Assembly (NCBI RefSeq): GCF_032884065.1
Contig: NW_027063627.1
Location: forward strand, 668,001-732,000
Length of the DNA: 64,000 nt
Direction: 5' to 3'
From: Artemia franciscana
Taxonomy: Eukaryota > Arthropoda > Branchiopoda > Anostraca > Artemiidae
Shown here: positions 25,733-37,538 of the stretch, piece by piece
Numbering within the stretch: the stretch's first letter is position 1
Layout of the letters: each line of letters starts with the position of its first letter
Program-made: the position numbers and the translations under genes
Notes under the pieces: model-generated
The model's input: only the letters and a program-made list of their open reading frames with translations
Databases searched by the model: none
What the model was told of the DNA's origin: nothing

Positions 25733-27410
25733 ATGTCAAGTACCGATAAGAAGCGTAATGTTTCTGTAACCAGACCCAACCGTATAACCGTCAAATGCTG
25801 TGAATGTCACGCTAAAATAAATAAAAACTATTTAAAAGTCATTTTCGTCGCATTCCCGACGATCTTGAAGAAGCACTGAAATATTTGATTTTGTCGTTGT
25901 TTAAAACCCCATTTAAGGTGTTAAAGAAGCAAAAGCGATATGACAATATTACGGTCATTACAGCTTTTGTCAGTGAAAGTATTTATGCGGCGATGACTGC
26001 CTCACCAATTCCTAAGACCCTGTCACTACCTGATGAGGCCATAGTGAGTGGAGATACCGGCTTACAATCAATATTTTCAGGCATGATTTATCTTTTTATC
26101 AGTTTTCATTCAGCCTTTGAACTGTGAGGACGTAAGCTGGATTATACTTCGCATTTACTTGGACTGCACGATAAACAAAACTGTTGAAAGTAAGAAAATT
26201 ACGAAATGTTACAAATTTTCTGATAACGAAATATTATAACTTACCGACGGCTCGATCGAATACGGATTATGATTTTGATTGGGAGATATATCATTTAGAT
26301 TATGGGGAGGTAAGTTTTCGTGCCATGTAATATGGACTTTGTGTATATTTGTCCAATTTTGAAGTTTCTTTAGAGACAAATTATTAACAAGGCAGATAAG
26401 GATGCTGTTGTGAAACTAGCAGCAAAGTTTTTGGGAAAAGATGCGTTTAAAGAGACTATTGAAATCTGTCGTGAATATTTTCAAGTAGATATTCTTGAAA
26501 GGCACCGGGGATCACATCCGATTGCGGCTTTTATGGCCAACTTTTACGAACTGATATCAGACCGAATCTCGAAGGAAGATCCTGTTTCACGATTTGCAAT
26601 TATGGATCTGTCAGATGTTCCGGTTTTTCCGAGCGAACCAAATACTATTGTGGCATCAAGATTAAATGACTGTGTTCAAATGTTAAATTTCCTCGCTGAA
26701 AAACAATAGTCTGTTAGGACAGATATTGATTAACAAAACCGTTTGTGGCCGTTCCTTCCCAAGCCAGGAAATTCTACAGTTCCTGTCATTTTTAGTAATT
26801 TACCTGCTAATATGCAGTGGTCCAGCCCCGCTAAGCAGCGCGAGTTTATTTCAAGTTTAGGGGGCTTAGACAAAATCGGCCATATTGAGGAACGGAGAGA
26901 TAGGCTACTGGTGTTTATGAAAGATAATAATTCTGCCTCATCGGTGATAAGCGCCCTACCACCCGGTTCACAGATCTGATAAGATCCTAAAGATGGAATA
27001 TCTAGGAATTATACGGATTGACACGGGCTTTGATGAATCAAATATTAACTGTGTAGTTAACTGTGTTGTACAAGCAAAGCGCTTCGGAGGTAGTTCAATC
27101 GTGCACTTGTCCTTTAGATCTTAAATAGATCTCGATGTTGCTCTAAAGCATGGCATCAAAATTGATTATTCGCGTTTCCGGGTGTCAACTCCACTGAATC
27201 GACCCAAGCAGTGCTATAAATGCTAAGGATTTGATCACTTTGCACGTGAATGTATGAATGAACTTAGATGTGGTAAATGTGCCGGGCCCCTGTTAATAGC
27301 CGCGATAATGCATGTTCAGCCTCCACTGTGAAATGTGCAAATTGTGATGGAAATCACAGAAGCAACAGCTTCTCCTGCGCCATGCTGAATTTTCAAATAA
27401 ATTTTGTAAC
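25733..27410 (+). pseudogene. LINE ORF1 (gag-like) relic with CCHC zinc knuckles
   Basis: Broken frames read MSSTDKKRNVSVTRPNRITV, then ADKDAVVKLAAKFLGKDAF and REYFQVDILERHRGSHPIAA, then FSNLPANMQWSSPAKQREF, and finally knuckle-like blocks: CYKC..FDHFARECM, LRCGKCAG and VKCANCDGNHRSNSFSC. Cysteine-histidine knuckles at the end are typical of ORF1 of jockey/I/CR1-like LINEs, which binds the element's RNA. Stops near 25863, 26126, 26709 and 27224 and a frameshift at the knuckles show it is dead. No RT follows it. It is antisense in an MLH1 intron. Confidence 0.78.
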
Positions 27411-27870
27411 CCCTCCTCCAAACAAAAATCCTGGATACGTTCTTGGTTATATAATATGATATATATATATAAGTGTATATTCAGTCTATTTGCATAATAT
27501 ACACAATTTGCATGTATATCTCAGTCTTTTTTTATATTTTATTTTTTGTTTATATTTTAAAATTTATATATATATTTTGCATTTTAAATTTGCTCTTTTT
27601 AATGGTAAAAACGCAACTTTTGGCCAATTTATAATACTTTTTCTCTCATTTATTACAAACAAAATCTTACATTAGTTGAAAAAAAAAAATACAAGTTACT
27701 TCAAAAAAAGAATTTAGGCCGATTAATAACAATACAGATCTAAGTATAAAAGAGGATTTAATTCAAAATTCGAGGCAAATGGACGAGCTATTCACCTAAG
27801 CAGCCCCAGGATAGACATGCTCCTTTGTCAAAAAAGGGTTATTAGAATCAAATCATTTCAAAATTCTTAC

Positions 27871-28069
27871 CAAGTAACATAGGAATTGTCACCAAATCAG
27901 CAGTTTCTGTTATTTCAATGGAAAAATAATCTGCGAGCATAGGTGCCCTTGATTTCAAGGAATCAGCAATAAACCTGGCTAATTCTTCCTTCGGGCCATC
28001 TTCCTCCGTCCATCCAGAATCCTCTTGAGTTAATGCTATTAATGCCAATTCATGAATTGGAAGCGGATC
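27871..28069 (-). CDS. MLH1: DNA mismatch repair protein MLH1: exon 5 of 7 seen
   Basis: It encodes DPLPIHELALIALTQEDSGW, TEEDGPKEELARFIADSL and APMLADYFSIEITETADL, then IPMLL. SGWTEEDGPKE and MLADYFS are nearly the same in human MLH1. This is the central part of the C-terminal dimerisation domain. The acceptor is AATTTAG in phase 0; the donor GTAAGA follows one base of the aspartate codon completed at 23638. Confidence 0.96.
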
Positions 28070-28794
28070 CTAAATTAATTAAATAAAGAGGAAAGTTTAA
28101 AAAAACATACAACAGCATTAGGAATTAAAACCTCCAGAAACTAGCCTTTAAATGAGGAGGCTCTTCACTCTTTATACTTAAGTTGCCTTTAATATTTTAG
28201 ATTAGCGCCAACATAGCCACAGGATGATTTTAAGTATTCTATTAACCGATAACCTTCCAAAACACTTGAACTGAGATTGTTTAAGGCAAATGTGAAAATA
28301 AAAGCCCTTCTATTTTGCTGGTATTTTGACAAAAAAATTCATGACATACCCTTTATGGTCGAACAATTCGTTCTTGAAGCACTTGGGGGAGTAGTCAAAC
28401 TTTAGCATAGATCGGACGGGTTAAGGGGTCGGCAGCTTCTAATATCTATGGTAACTTCTATTTGTGCTAAGTTTGAATGTCGCTCTTGACTTTCACTCGA
28501 AGAAACCTATTTTGTAAGTATTAAATATCTGCTTGTTTGAATATAACATCAAAAGTTACCTGAAATATGAGGGTAACTACCGCCCCCCTCAACCCCATGG
28601 TCTTTACTGTTTAGCTTTCAAAAACAATGGTTCAAAAAAAAGAGGCTCAGTTAGTTGTATATACTTTAAAGCATCTTTTGCCCCGTGGCTCCATCTTAGG
28701 TCTATTTGTTCCTGAAAATTCGGAATTTTCTACGATTTTTATTTTGGTTATTACATAACTACTAACATTTTTCTCATCGCACAAACTCTCCTTT

Positions 28795-30531
28795 ATCAAA
28801 CAGTTCGCGGCAACGAACTGTAAGTAAGGAGCGATCCGGCTCAAATAGTAATCGAAACTCTAAAAAACGGAATTGTGATACCAATAGATATATCAAAAGA
28901 ATTCGCTTATTATGCTGATTTTAAATATATAAGTTTAGTCGTACCGATTAAAGGCTACGAGCCTGAGAAAATTTGCTTGATTTTCGAAAAAAAAGGGAGA
29001 ATGTACTTGTCAGGGGAAACTATACACAAGGAGAATTGGCCAGAAATTCTTTACAAAAGTCCCTTTCCTATACGGAGTAATTTCTTTTCGTTTTAAGTTT
29101 TAATGTCGCTCCTTACTTTCAGCTAGAAAAACTTGTTTTTTTTTAGTTAATTTCTGAACGTTTTTGAATTAATGTATGTTTTGATTCTGGCTCTCCGCAC
29201 ATGGATAATTAAAAAGAAATTTGCATATTAATTTATTTTTTTGGCTAAATGGCTTTCTCATATTTTTGACCGGACGATTTTGAGATAAAAAAGGAGCGGG
29301 GGAGCAGGCATAGTTCCCCTCCAATTTTTTGGTTACTTAAAAAGGCAACTACAACTCCTAATTTTACGAAGGTTTTTATTAGTAAAAATGTGCGTAACTT
29401 ACAAAATAACTTACGTAACAAACTTCTAAATTCGTATGTTTTTATTACTTATATGGGGGTGTTCGCCCTCTCGTCAATACCTTGCTCTTTACACTAAAGC
29501 TTAAATTTTGTCCCAATTCCTTAAGAATGACCCCTGAATCACAAAGGCCGTAGAATAAATAGTTGCAATTAATAAAATTACTTTAGCGCAAAGAGCGAGG
29601 TATTAGAAGGAGGTGAACCCCTCATATGCGTAATAATTTCTGTCGTTTTGAGTTTTAATGCTGCTCCTTACTTTCAGTTGAAGAAACTTTTTCATATTTA
29701 TTTTTTCATTGCTCTTTAAAATAATGCTAAAAAATCCTATGTCCCTTCATGGAAATTCTCTTCCTCCATGACAAATTCCTCCATGGAAAGCTCCCCCGCA
29801 TAACTCCCTAGCCTCAATCCGTCCCCCCAACCACAAAAATCCCCCTGAAAGTGTCTGTACACTTCCCAATAACGATTACTATGTGTAAACAATGGTCAAA
29901 GTTTGTAACTTGCAGCCCCTCCTGCGGGGACTACGGGGGAGTAAGTCGTCCCCAAAGACATAGTTTTTAGGTTTTTTGACTATGCTGAGTAAAATCGCTA
30001 TCTCAGAATTTTGATCCGGTGACTTTGGGGAAAAAATGGGCAATTGCCCTCAAATTTTCTTGGTCGCATAAAAAGGGCACTAGAACTTTTAATTTCCATT
30101 AGAATGAACCCTCTCGCGAAATTCTAGGACCACTGGGACGATTCGATCACCCCTGAAAAAAAAACAAACAAATAAACACGCATCCGTGATCTGTCTTGAG
30201 GCAAAAATAGAAAATTCCACATTTTTGTGGATAGGAGCTTGAAAAACTACTGTAGGGTTCTCTGATACGCTGAATCTGATGGTGTGATTTTCGTTAAGAT
30301 TCTATGACTTTTAAGGGGTGTTTCCCCCTATTTCCTAAAATATGGCAAATTTTCTCAGGCTCGTAACTTCTGATGGGTAAGACTAAACTTGATATCAGTA
30401 TATTTAAGATCAGCATTAAAATGCGATTTTTCTGACGTAACTACTGGTATCAAAATTCCGTTTTTTAGAGATTCGGTTACTGTTGAGCCGGGTCGCTCCT
30501 TACTACAGTTCGTTACCACGAACTGTTTGAT
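28795..30531 (+). mobile_element. Family A, copy 4: complete with inverted ends
   Basis: The two ends are inverted copies: ATCAAACAGTTCGCGG at the left and CCACGAACTGTTTGAT at the right, each a hairpin in itself (CAGTTCGT, spacer, ACGAACTG). The inverted similarity continues inward about 200 bp through GCTCCTTACT and CCGTTTTTTAGAG. The interior is non-coding and carries the usual GC hairpin and CTTTCAG exit phrases. About 1.74 kb. With no transposase it must be non-autonomous if it is a DNA transposon. Confidence 0.75.
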
Positions 30532-31430
30532 AGTTTCTGTTCGTTTTAAGTTTTGATGTTGCTTCTTACTTTCAGTTGATAAAACTTGTTTTTTTATTTA
30601 ATTGCGGATCGTTTTTTAAATAATGTTGGGAAATCCAGCTCCACCTCCATGGGAAATTTCCTTCCCCCACGAGAAATTTCTTCATGGAAAGATTCTCCCA
30701 CGTAACTTAAATTAGTAATATTTGCGAACTAGTTTTGTAAGGCATAGTAACACAATGGCCAAAGAGGTCAAAACTATTTTTATAAAAATGAGAGTCACAA
30801 GTTGAGCAATTCTTAAATGACTGAAATGAATGAAAAGAAAGATCTTTAAAATTATACGTAATAATTTGTGTTCGTTTTAAGTTTTAATGCTATTCCTTAT
30901 TTCAGTTGAAAAAAAGAATTTTTTTTATTTAATAACAGCTAAAAGCTGGACACATACAATACCTTTGGTTTAATAATACATAAAAATCATAGTTAAGATG
31001 CTGCTTAAGGTAAAATTAAACGCTAAGATTGACCAGAAAATAACACAAACAAATTACTGCTTATATTGGCCATTATTTATACAATTCAAACTTTAGCGTA
31101 AAGAGCGAGGTATTGACGAGAACGTAAACTTCATCACATACCTAATAAGAGGGGGGTTCATCCCCTAGTCAATACCTCGTTCTTTACGCTAAATTTCGAA
31201 TTTTGTTCCAATTCTTTAAGAATGACCCCTGAATCACAAAGGAATGACAAAAATAATTTCTGTTCGTCTGAAGTTTTAATGTCACTCCTTGCTTTCAGTC
31301 GAAAAACTTGTTTTTAAATTTAATTTCTGATCGTTTGTTAAATAATGATGGGATATCCAGCACCTTTTCACAGATATTATCTTCCCCAATTAAAAATTCC
31401 TCCATGGACAGATCTTCCCACGTAACCCAG
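30532..31430 (+). repeat. Family A fragments, including a short foldback
   Basis: Partial copies carry TTCGTTTTAAGTTTTGATG (30540), TTCGTTTTAAGTTTTAATGC (30870) and the same again near 31265. At 31088-31200 ACTTTAGCGTAAAGAGCGAG faces its inverse CTCGTTCTTTACGCTAAAT across about 60 bp. Confidence 0.65.
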
Positions 31431-32520
31431 TACTAGTATTAATAGCAGTAGCAGTAGTACTAGTAGTAGATGTACTATGTAAACATTGCCTTTTTGTCAG
31501 TTGAACATGCCCCTCATCATACCCTGGAAGTTTCAAATCAATACTCTAAAGTCGATCCTACGATATTGCTGACACGCTGACAGCCAGTGTGCACACAGCG
31601 TTTTTAATTGAGTTTAAGTTCCCCCCTAAACATTTCTTGAAATTTTCACCTTAATACCCTTAGCCTTAGCAGCTTAGCAATCGCAATAGAAGTAGTGGTT
31701 GTAGCGTATAGTACTTAATTGTTGTACCGTATAGAATAGTACTACTACTAGTAGTAGTAGTGATTGTGCTACTAGTAGTAGTAGTAGTAGCGTGCACGTA
31801 TTGCCTTTTGGTCAACTGATCATCCCCTCATTATTCCCTGAAAGTTCCCACTTAATATACCAACTTAAGACATTCCTGAGATACAACCTTCTGAAAACCT
31901 GCATGCACCTAGTGTTTTGACTTGGTTCAACTTTATCCTCAGTATTCCCTGAAATTTCTCCTTCATACACTTAGGCTTAGTAGTAGTAGTGGTAATAGCA
32001 TTGGTTGTAGTAGCAGAAGTAGCAGTTGCTGCAGCAATATTAGTAGCAGCAGTAGTATGCACACATTGCCATTTGGTCCCTTGAGCATCTTCTTCATCAT
32101 GCCCTGGAAGTTTCAACTTGATAATCTAACCGATTCCTAAGATATAATTGAAACGTACTTTTAACAATCGGTATGAACATAGTGTGTTCTGATTTAGTTC
32201 AGCTTTCCCCTCAACCTTTCCTGAAATTTCACCTTAATATCCTCATCCTTAGTAGCAGTCGCAATAGTATAAGTAGTTGTAGTAGTAGTAGTGGTGACAG
32301 TAGTAGTTGTCGTAGAAGTAGAAGAAGTAGTGTACATATGTTGCCTTTTGGTCAATTCAAAACCCCCCTCATAAGTCCCTGAAAGTTCCAACTTAATACC
32401 CAAAATAATTCCTAAGATATGCTCTTTTGACAACCTGCACACACATAGTGTCTTTTGATTTAATTCAACACTCCCCTAAACGTACCCTAAAAGCTTCACC
32501 TGAATGCTCTTTGTTTTTTC
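31431..32520. repeat. Tandem array, period 267-313 bp, with (AGT)n cores
   Basis: The phrase ATTGCCTTTTGGTCA, in variants, recurs at about 31485, 31798, 32065 and 32338, each time after an AGTAGTAGT tract and before a block with CCCTGAAAGTTCC. That is about three and a half units. Open frames over it (serine-rich or threonine-rich) are by-products of the AGT repeats. Confidence 0.75.
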
Positions 32521-32524
32521 GAAG

Positions 32525-33000
32525 CCGAGGGTCTAACACGCCCCCTCTTTCCTGATAACAAATACTATAATGGGCGAATTGCATAACTTGCAGCCCTTTC
32601 CCCGATGGCTGTGTGGGTGGATCGGGAGGGTTGACATCCTATGAGACATGGCTAACTTTCAACTATGCTTAGCAAAATAGCTATCCTACGATTTTGAGTT
32701 AATGTGTTTGGGGATAAAAGGGGCATGGGAGGAGGACTGGTTGCATTAAAATTCCTTTCCGTTCCGTTAACTATTCCATTAAATTGGATTAGTTGTGGCA
32801 TCAAGTCATGGCTAATTGTAGAAAAAGCCAAGACAGATAGTCCAATTGAGTAAGAAGCAAACCTGGCATTAACCCCCCCCCCTCTATTAGGATTGTGTTG
32901 TTTCGGCTGTTAAAAAGGGCACTAAAACTTTCAATTTCCAATCGAATGAGCTTCTTCTGAAGTTTCTACGATAACTTTTTCCACATGAAGAGCCTTGGCG
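32525..33000 (+). repeat. Family A fragment
   Basis: It matches 29880-30130 in order: AACTTGCAGCCC, GACTATGCT.AGCAAAAT, a G-rich block, and AAAGGGCACTA.AACTTT. A C-tract and a short insertion interrupt it near 32860. Confidence 0.6.
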
Positions 33001-34650
33001 AAAAAAAACAACAACATAGATTCCACTTCACTCTTTACTTAGCCAGCTATTGTGCTGTCTATGATATCGTTTACTAAAAGCTCATTGGTTTAGATTTTAA
33101 TTAGTCAGTATTTGGATCAATGGCTTAAATTAACCCTGAAGCATCCGGACGATGGGCTATTCTGACAAAAAAGGACGCATATGTCACTTGTGTGGAATTA
33201 TTTATTTGTTTAAGTTAGAAAATTTCCATGAAATAGAGAGCGGATTTAAAACTTAAACGAGCAGAAATCACCATGCTTAAGATGTCAAATGTTATCGGTT
33301 AGGAATGACTATAAATGAATAATGAAACCTAAAATAAACACAAACTAAAATGAACAACGAAGCTAAAATTAAAAGGAACAGTATTAGCTTGAATAAGTGT
33401 GATATGTCCACGCCCTGAACACCCTCCCCCCTTCCCGCAAAAGGATAAAAGAGTCACTTTTGCTTTATTATAAACTAAGTAGGCCTACTGTACTTAAATA
33501 ACAGTTTTATTCAACTTTCTTTATTCTATAAATTTCAAAAGAAGGCATTTGTAAAAGAGAACATAGGGACAAAAATAAGTTCTTTTAAAAAATATAAAAC
33601 TAAACATTACGATGAGGTTTTTGAGGATGATTATATATTATATGGTTACTATGGTTATAAGGATGAGGATGGGACGATTTTTTCGGGAATGGTCGTCTTC
33701 AAGGTGAAAAGAGTGAATGCATGCAAAATCACCCTTTTTTGTAAGGTAAGGTCGTGCCGGCTACTTATTATTGAAAAGTATAGGGTATAGTATTCCTGTG
33801 GAAGATTTTTTTTCCATTTTTTATTTCCCATGATTATTATCCGGTGACATGTAAAGATTTTAAAAATAGGATACATTTTACAGTGTCTCCGATAAAATCA
33901 CATTCTGATTTACTTTGATGGTTGACGATAGACCAAAGAAGTTGATGATGGTAAAAAAAAAAAAGAAGCGTAACATCATTAGCACCTACCCGGGATATTA
34001 TTTTTCTATTCTAATAGGAATGTGGCAAAAAAAGAACAAAGAACGACCCCGAAATAAAAGGTACGAATTATGATTATGATCACTTTCAAGAAAAAAAAGG
34101 GTAAAGCCTAGACACAAAAAATATAGCATCATCAAAAAGATTTGAATAAAGTGGCGCAATGAGATGCCTATCATATCGACCATTGTTTGTGACAATTTCA
34201 ACACAAAAAGTTTTAAATTTGTCTTTAGCACCAAGTCCACCCAGCAATTGACAAAACATACTGTAATAAATATTGCAATAACTTATTGAAAAACATAAAA
34301 ATTGTGCTCTATTGAACGCGATTTGAACATCAAAATGATTTTCTTGCACAACCCATTACCATAAAAGTTTAAAACTAACCCAAAATATTGTAGCTTATGC
34401 TGACAGATATATATATAGCAAAAATTTTCTATCGGTAAAAGAACAAATTAGAGCTTATTGGCCTCTGAAGCAAAACAAGCAAATAATTAATCACAACATG
34501 CTTTTGAACGCAATCCGATAATCGCAATTTCCTATTTACAAAATATACTAGTTTCTGTACAGCTTGATATTTATAAATAAAACATTGTATCCAACAACAC
34601 AGAATGAATATCAATTTTTGATGATATTGCGCCAGACAAGGCTTTCTTTC
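33001..34650. other. Intron sequence, nothing recognised
   Basis: Very AT-rich. Several minus-strand open frames of 70-90 codons have no recognisable motif, are phenylalanine- and leucine-rich, and overlap each other. Confidence 0.4.
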
Positions 34651-36351
34651 AATTAAATAAAAAAAAAACAAGTCTTTTGAAATGAAAGTAAGGAGCGACA
34701 TTAAAACTTAAAACGAACAGAAATTAATCCTTATATGAAAGGGGCTTTTCCTCCTCGACACCCCGCTCTTTACGCTAAAGTTTTTTGTTGTTTTAAAAAG
34801 TAGAGTTGCGAGACAGAATCAAACTTTAGCGCAAGGAGCGGGGTGTCGAGGAGGAAAAGCCCCTTTCATATAAGGAGTAATTTCTGTTCGTTTTAAGTTT
34901 TAATGTCGCTCCTTACTTTCATTTCAAAAAACTTGTTTTTTTTATTTAATTTCTGAAAGTTTTTGAATTAATGCATGTCTGATTTTGGCTCTGCGTACAT
35001 AAATTATTAAAATGAAATTTGCATATTAATTCTTTTTTTGGCTAAATGGCTTTCTGTTAGTTTTGATCAGACGATTTTGAGAAATAAGGGGTGGGGAAGG
35101 AGGCCTAGTTGCCCTCCAATTTTTCGGTTACTTATAAAGGCAACTAGAACTTTTAATTATTAACGAACGTTTTTATTAGTAAAAAATATACGTAACTTAA
35201 GAATTAACTTATATGAGGGGGTTTGTCCCCTCGTTAATACCTCGCTCTTCCCACTGAATCTTAAGTTTTGTCCCATTTTTTTTAAGAATGACCCCTGAAT
35301 CAGAAAGGCCGTAGAATAAATAGTTGAAATTACTAAAAATAATTTAGCATAAAGAGCGAAGTATTTATCTCCTTCTAAATACCTCGCTCTTTATGCTAAA
35401 GTATTTTTAGAACCCCTCATATACTTAATAATCTCTGTTCGTTTTAAGTTTTAATGCTTCTCCTTACTTTCAATTGAAAAAACTTTTTCACGTTTATATT
35501 TTCATTGTTTTTTTTTTTTTAATAGTAATGCTAGAAAATCCTGCGCCCTTTTCATTGAATTCTCTTCCCCCAGAAAATATTCCTCCAAGGAAAGATCCTC
35601 CCATATAGCCCCCTCCCCTGAACCCCACATCCAAACAAAAAAATCCTCCTGAAAATGTCGGTACACTTCCCAATAACCATTACTGCATGTAAACATTGTT
35701 CAAAGTTAGTAACTTGCAGCCCCTCCCCCAGGGACTGTGGGGGGTAAGTCATCCCCAAAGACATAGTTATTATGGTTTTTGACTATGCAGAACAAAATGG
35801 CTATCTCAAAATTTTGATCCGTTGACTTTGGGAAAACAATGAGCGTGGGAGGGGGCCTAGGTGCCCTCCAATTTTTTCGGTCACTTAAAAAGGGCACTAG
35901 AACTTTTCATTTCCGTTAGAATGAGCCCTCTTGCAACACGCTAGGACCACTTGGTCGATACGATGACCCCTGGAAAAAAACAAACAAATAAACACGCACC
36001 CGTGATTAGCCTTCTGGCAAAAAATACGAAATCCCACATTTTTGTAGATTGGACCTTGAAATTTTTTCTGTAGGGTTCTCTGATACGCTGAATGCGATGG
36101 TGTGATTTTCGTTACGATTCTATGACTTTTAGGGGGTGTTTCCCCCTATTTTCCAAAATAAGGAAAATTTTCTCAGGCTCGTAACTTTTGATGACAAAGA
36201 CTAAATTTGATAAATCTTATATATTTGAAATCAGCATAAAAATTCGATTCTTTGATATATCTTTTAGCATCGAAATTCCGTTTTTTAGAGTTTCGTTTAC
36301 TATTGAGCCGGGTCGCTCCTTACTACAGTTCGTTACCACGAACTGTTTGAT
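34651..36351 (-). mobile_element. Family A, copy with a large foldback
   Basis: The terminal hairpin (CAGTTCGTTACCACGAACTG) is at the right edge, so the copy is inverted relative to 28795. The left edge is a foldback of about 130-bp arms (34655-34950). It includes a second perfect small hairpin at about 35343-35398 and the usual G-rich interior. Its right end is 33 bases from an MLH1 exon. Confidence 0.75.
34655..34950. repeat. Inverted repeat, arms about 130 bp, loop about 30 bp
   Basis: The left arm reads AAAGTAAGGAGCGACATTAA and onward to CCCCGCTCTTTACGCTAAAG. The right arm reads ACTTTAGCGCAAGGAGCGGG and onward to TTAATGTCGCTCCTTACTTT. Only scattered mismatches are seen. Confidence 0.85.
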
Positions 36352-36384
36352 GACTCAAGGTAACAAAGAAAGAAAATTACTCAC

Positions 36385-36448
36385 CGAGAATCGGAACTTG
36401 GCAAAGTTTCCAAAGTCTTCTAGTAGCGTCTGATAAAAAAGTTCTTCC
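36385..36448 (-). CDS. MLH1: DNA mismatch repair protein MLH1: exon 4 of 7 seen
   Basis: A 64-base exon that completes an arginine codon and encodes EELFYQTLLEDFGNFAKFRF and S. Human MLH1 has [20 protein letters not shown] here, so the serine before EELF is arginine in this animal. The acceptor is TTTCTTTAG, the donor GTGAGT, phase 0. It is too short to stand out without its neighbours, but the phases of both fit exactly. Confidence 0.93.
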
Positions 36449-37364
36449 CTAAAGAAAAATAATTATTCATTAGACTGAAAAGCAATACCATCTCAATAAG
36501 TCATAATTTTAGCAATCACCGGGCCACGCTGTCAGTTGGATCCTTGATTACTGTGTAATATTTATATAATATTGATTTAATGGTGAATACAGCTTAGACA
36601 CGTCCAAAACAAAATGAAGTTATGTTGATTGCTTTTAAGAATAAGTCTGTTGCACTGACTGGCAGAGGCGTCATAGGAGGGGTGCCCTAATCTCAATGCC
36701 TTCAACCAGCTGGTGATCAATTGAAATTGTTTAATTGCTGCCGAAAAGCTACGATTCCAACAAAGTTTTTCCGACATCGGGAAATTCAGAACATACACTG
36801 TTTTTCTTCATTTTAAACAAGTTCTTTATTTATTCAGAAGTATTAGGGGATTCAATTAGTATAAAACGTTGGAATTTAGGCAATTTATACCATACATTTG
36901 CCATGAAGATGGCTTCTAATAATTCTCCAAAACCACAGCCATAGTGTATCTGCTCTTACCAACAACTCAAGCTTCAGAGCATTAATTAAGTCGTACAAAT
37001 AACTGTGGAAATTTATTTATGTTGTAAAATAATACTTTTTATTCAGCTACTATATGTTTCAGTTAAGTTCGTATTTATTTAATATGGCGGATGGAGCGGG
37101 TAAAAAACACAAATCATTTCAATCATCGCTAAACTTTTGAGGACGGGGCGTTAATTTTTCAAGGGGCATCACTAGAATACGCAGAAATCAGATATTGTGG
37201 CCACAAATCCACCATTAACCGTTTTCAGCCTTTTCTTTTTTACGAAAAAGAATTATCTGATCTCCTGATATATTGGGAGTAGGCATCCTTAGCATTTAGC
37301 TATCTTTATTGGTAGGATTATCGTCGAATACGCCTTAAAAATGTAATAATAACGATACAATTAC

Positions 37365-37538
37365 CTCAACTTGATGGTATTGCAAATAAAAAGTTTAGTC
37401 TGATGCTGGATAAGTGAGAACTGGCTGTTGACAACGCCCACAAACGTGTGATTTTTTATCAAGTCTCGTAAGCCATCTGATGATTGAGCATCAACTTCCT
37501 TTTTCAAGCTCTGTACACTGCTCAATACTATGTTCCTC
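37365..37538 (-). CDS. MLH1: DNA mismatch repair protein MLH1: exon 3 of 7 seen
   Basis: It completes an arginine codon and encodes RNIVLSSVQSLKKEVDAQSS, then LIKNHTFVGVVNSQFSLIQH and QTKLFICNTIKL. In human MLH1 the block is RRRIINLTSVLSLQEEI followed by [20 protein letters not shown], which opens the C-terminal domain. The acceptor is CATTTACAG; the donor is GTAATT after two bases of the codon finished at 36448. Confidence 0.95.

Noticed and set aside
31865..32442. Serine-rich and threonine-rich open frames
   Set aside because: They arise from the AGT/ACT tracts of the tandem array.
33655..34701. Four minus-strand frames of 73-90 codons
   Set aside because: They overlap, are AT-driven in composition and contain no recognisable motif.
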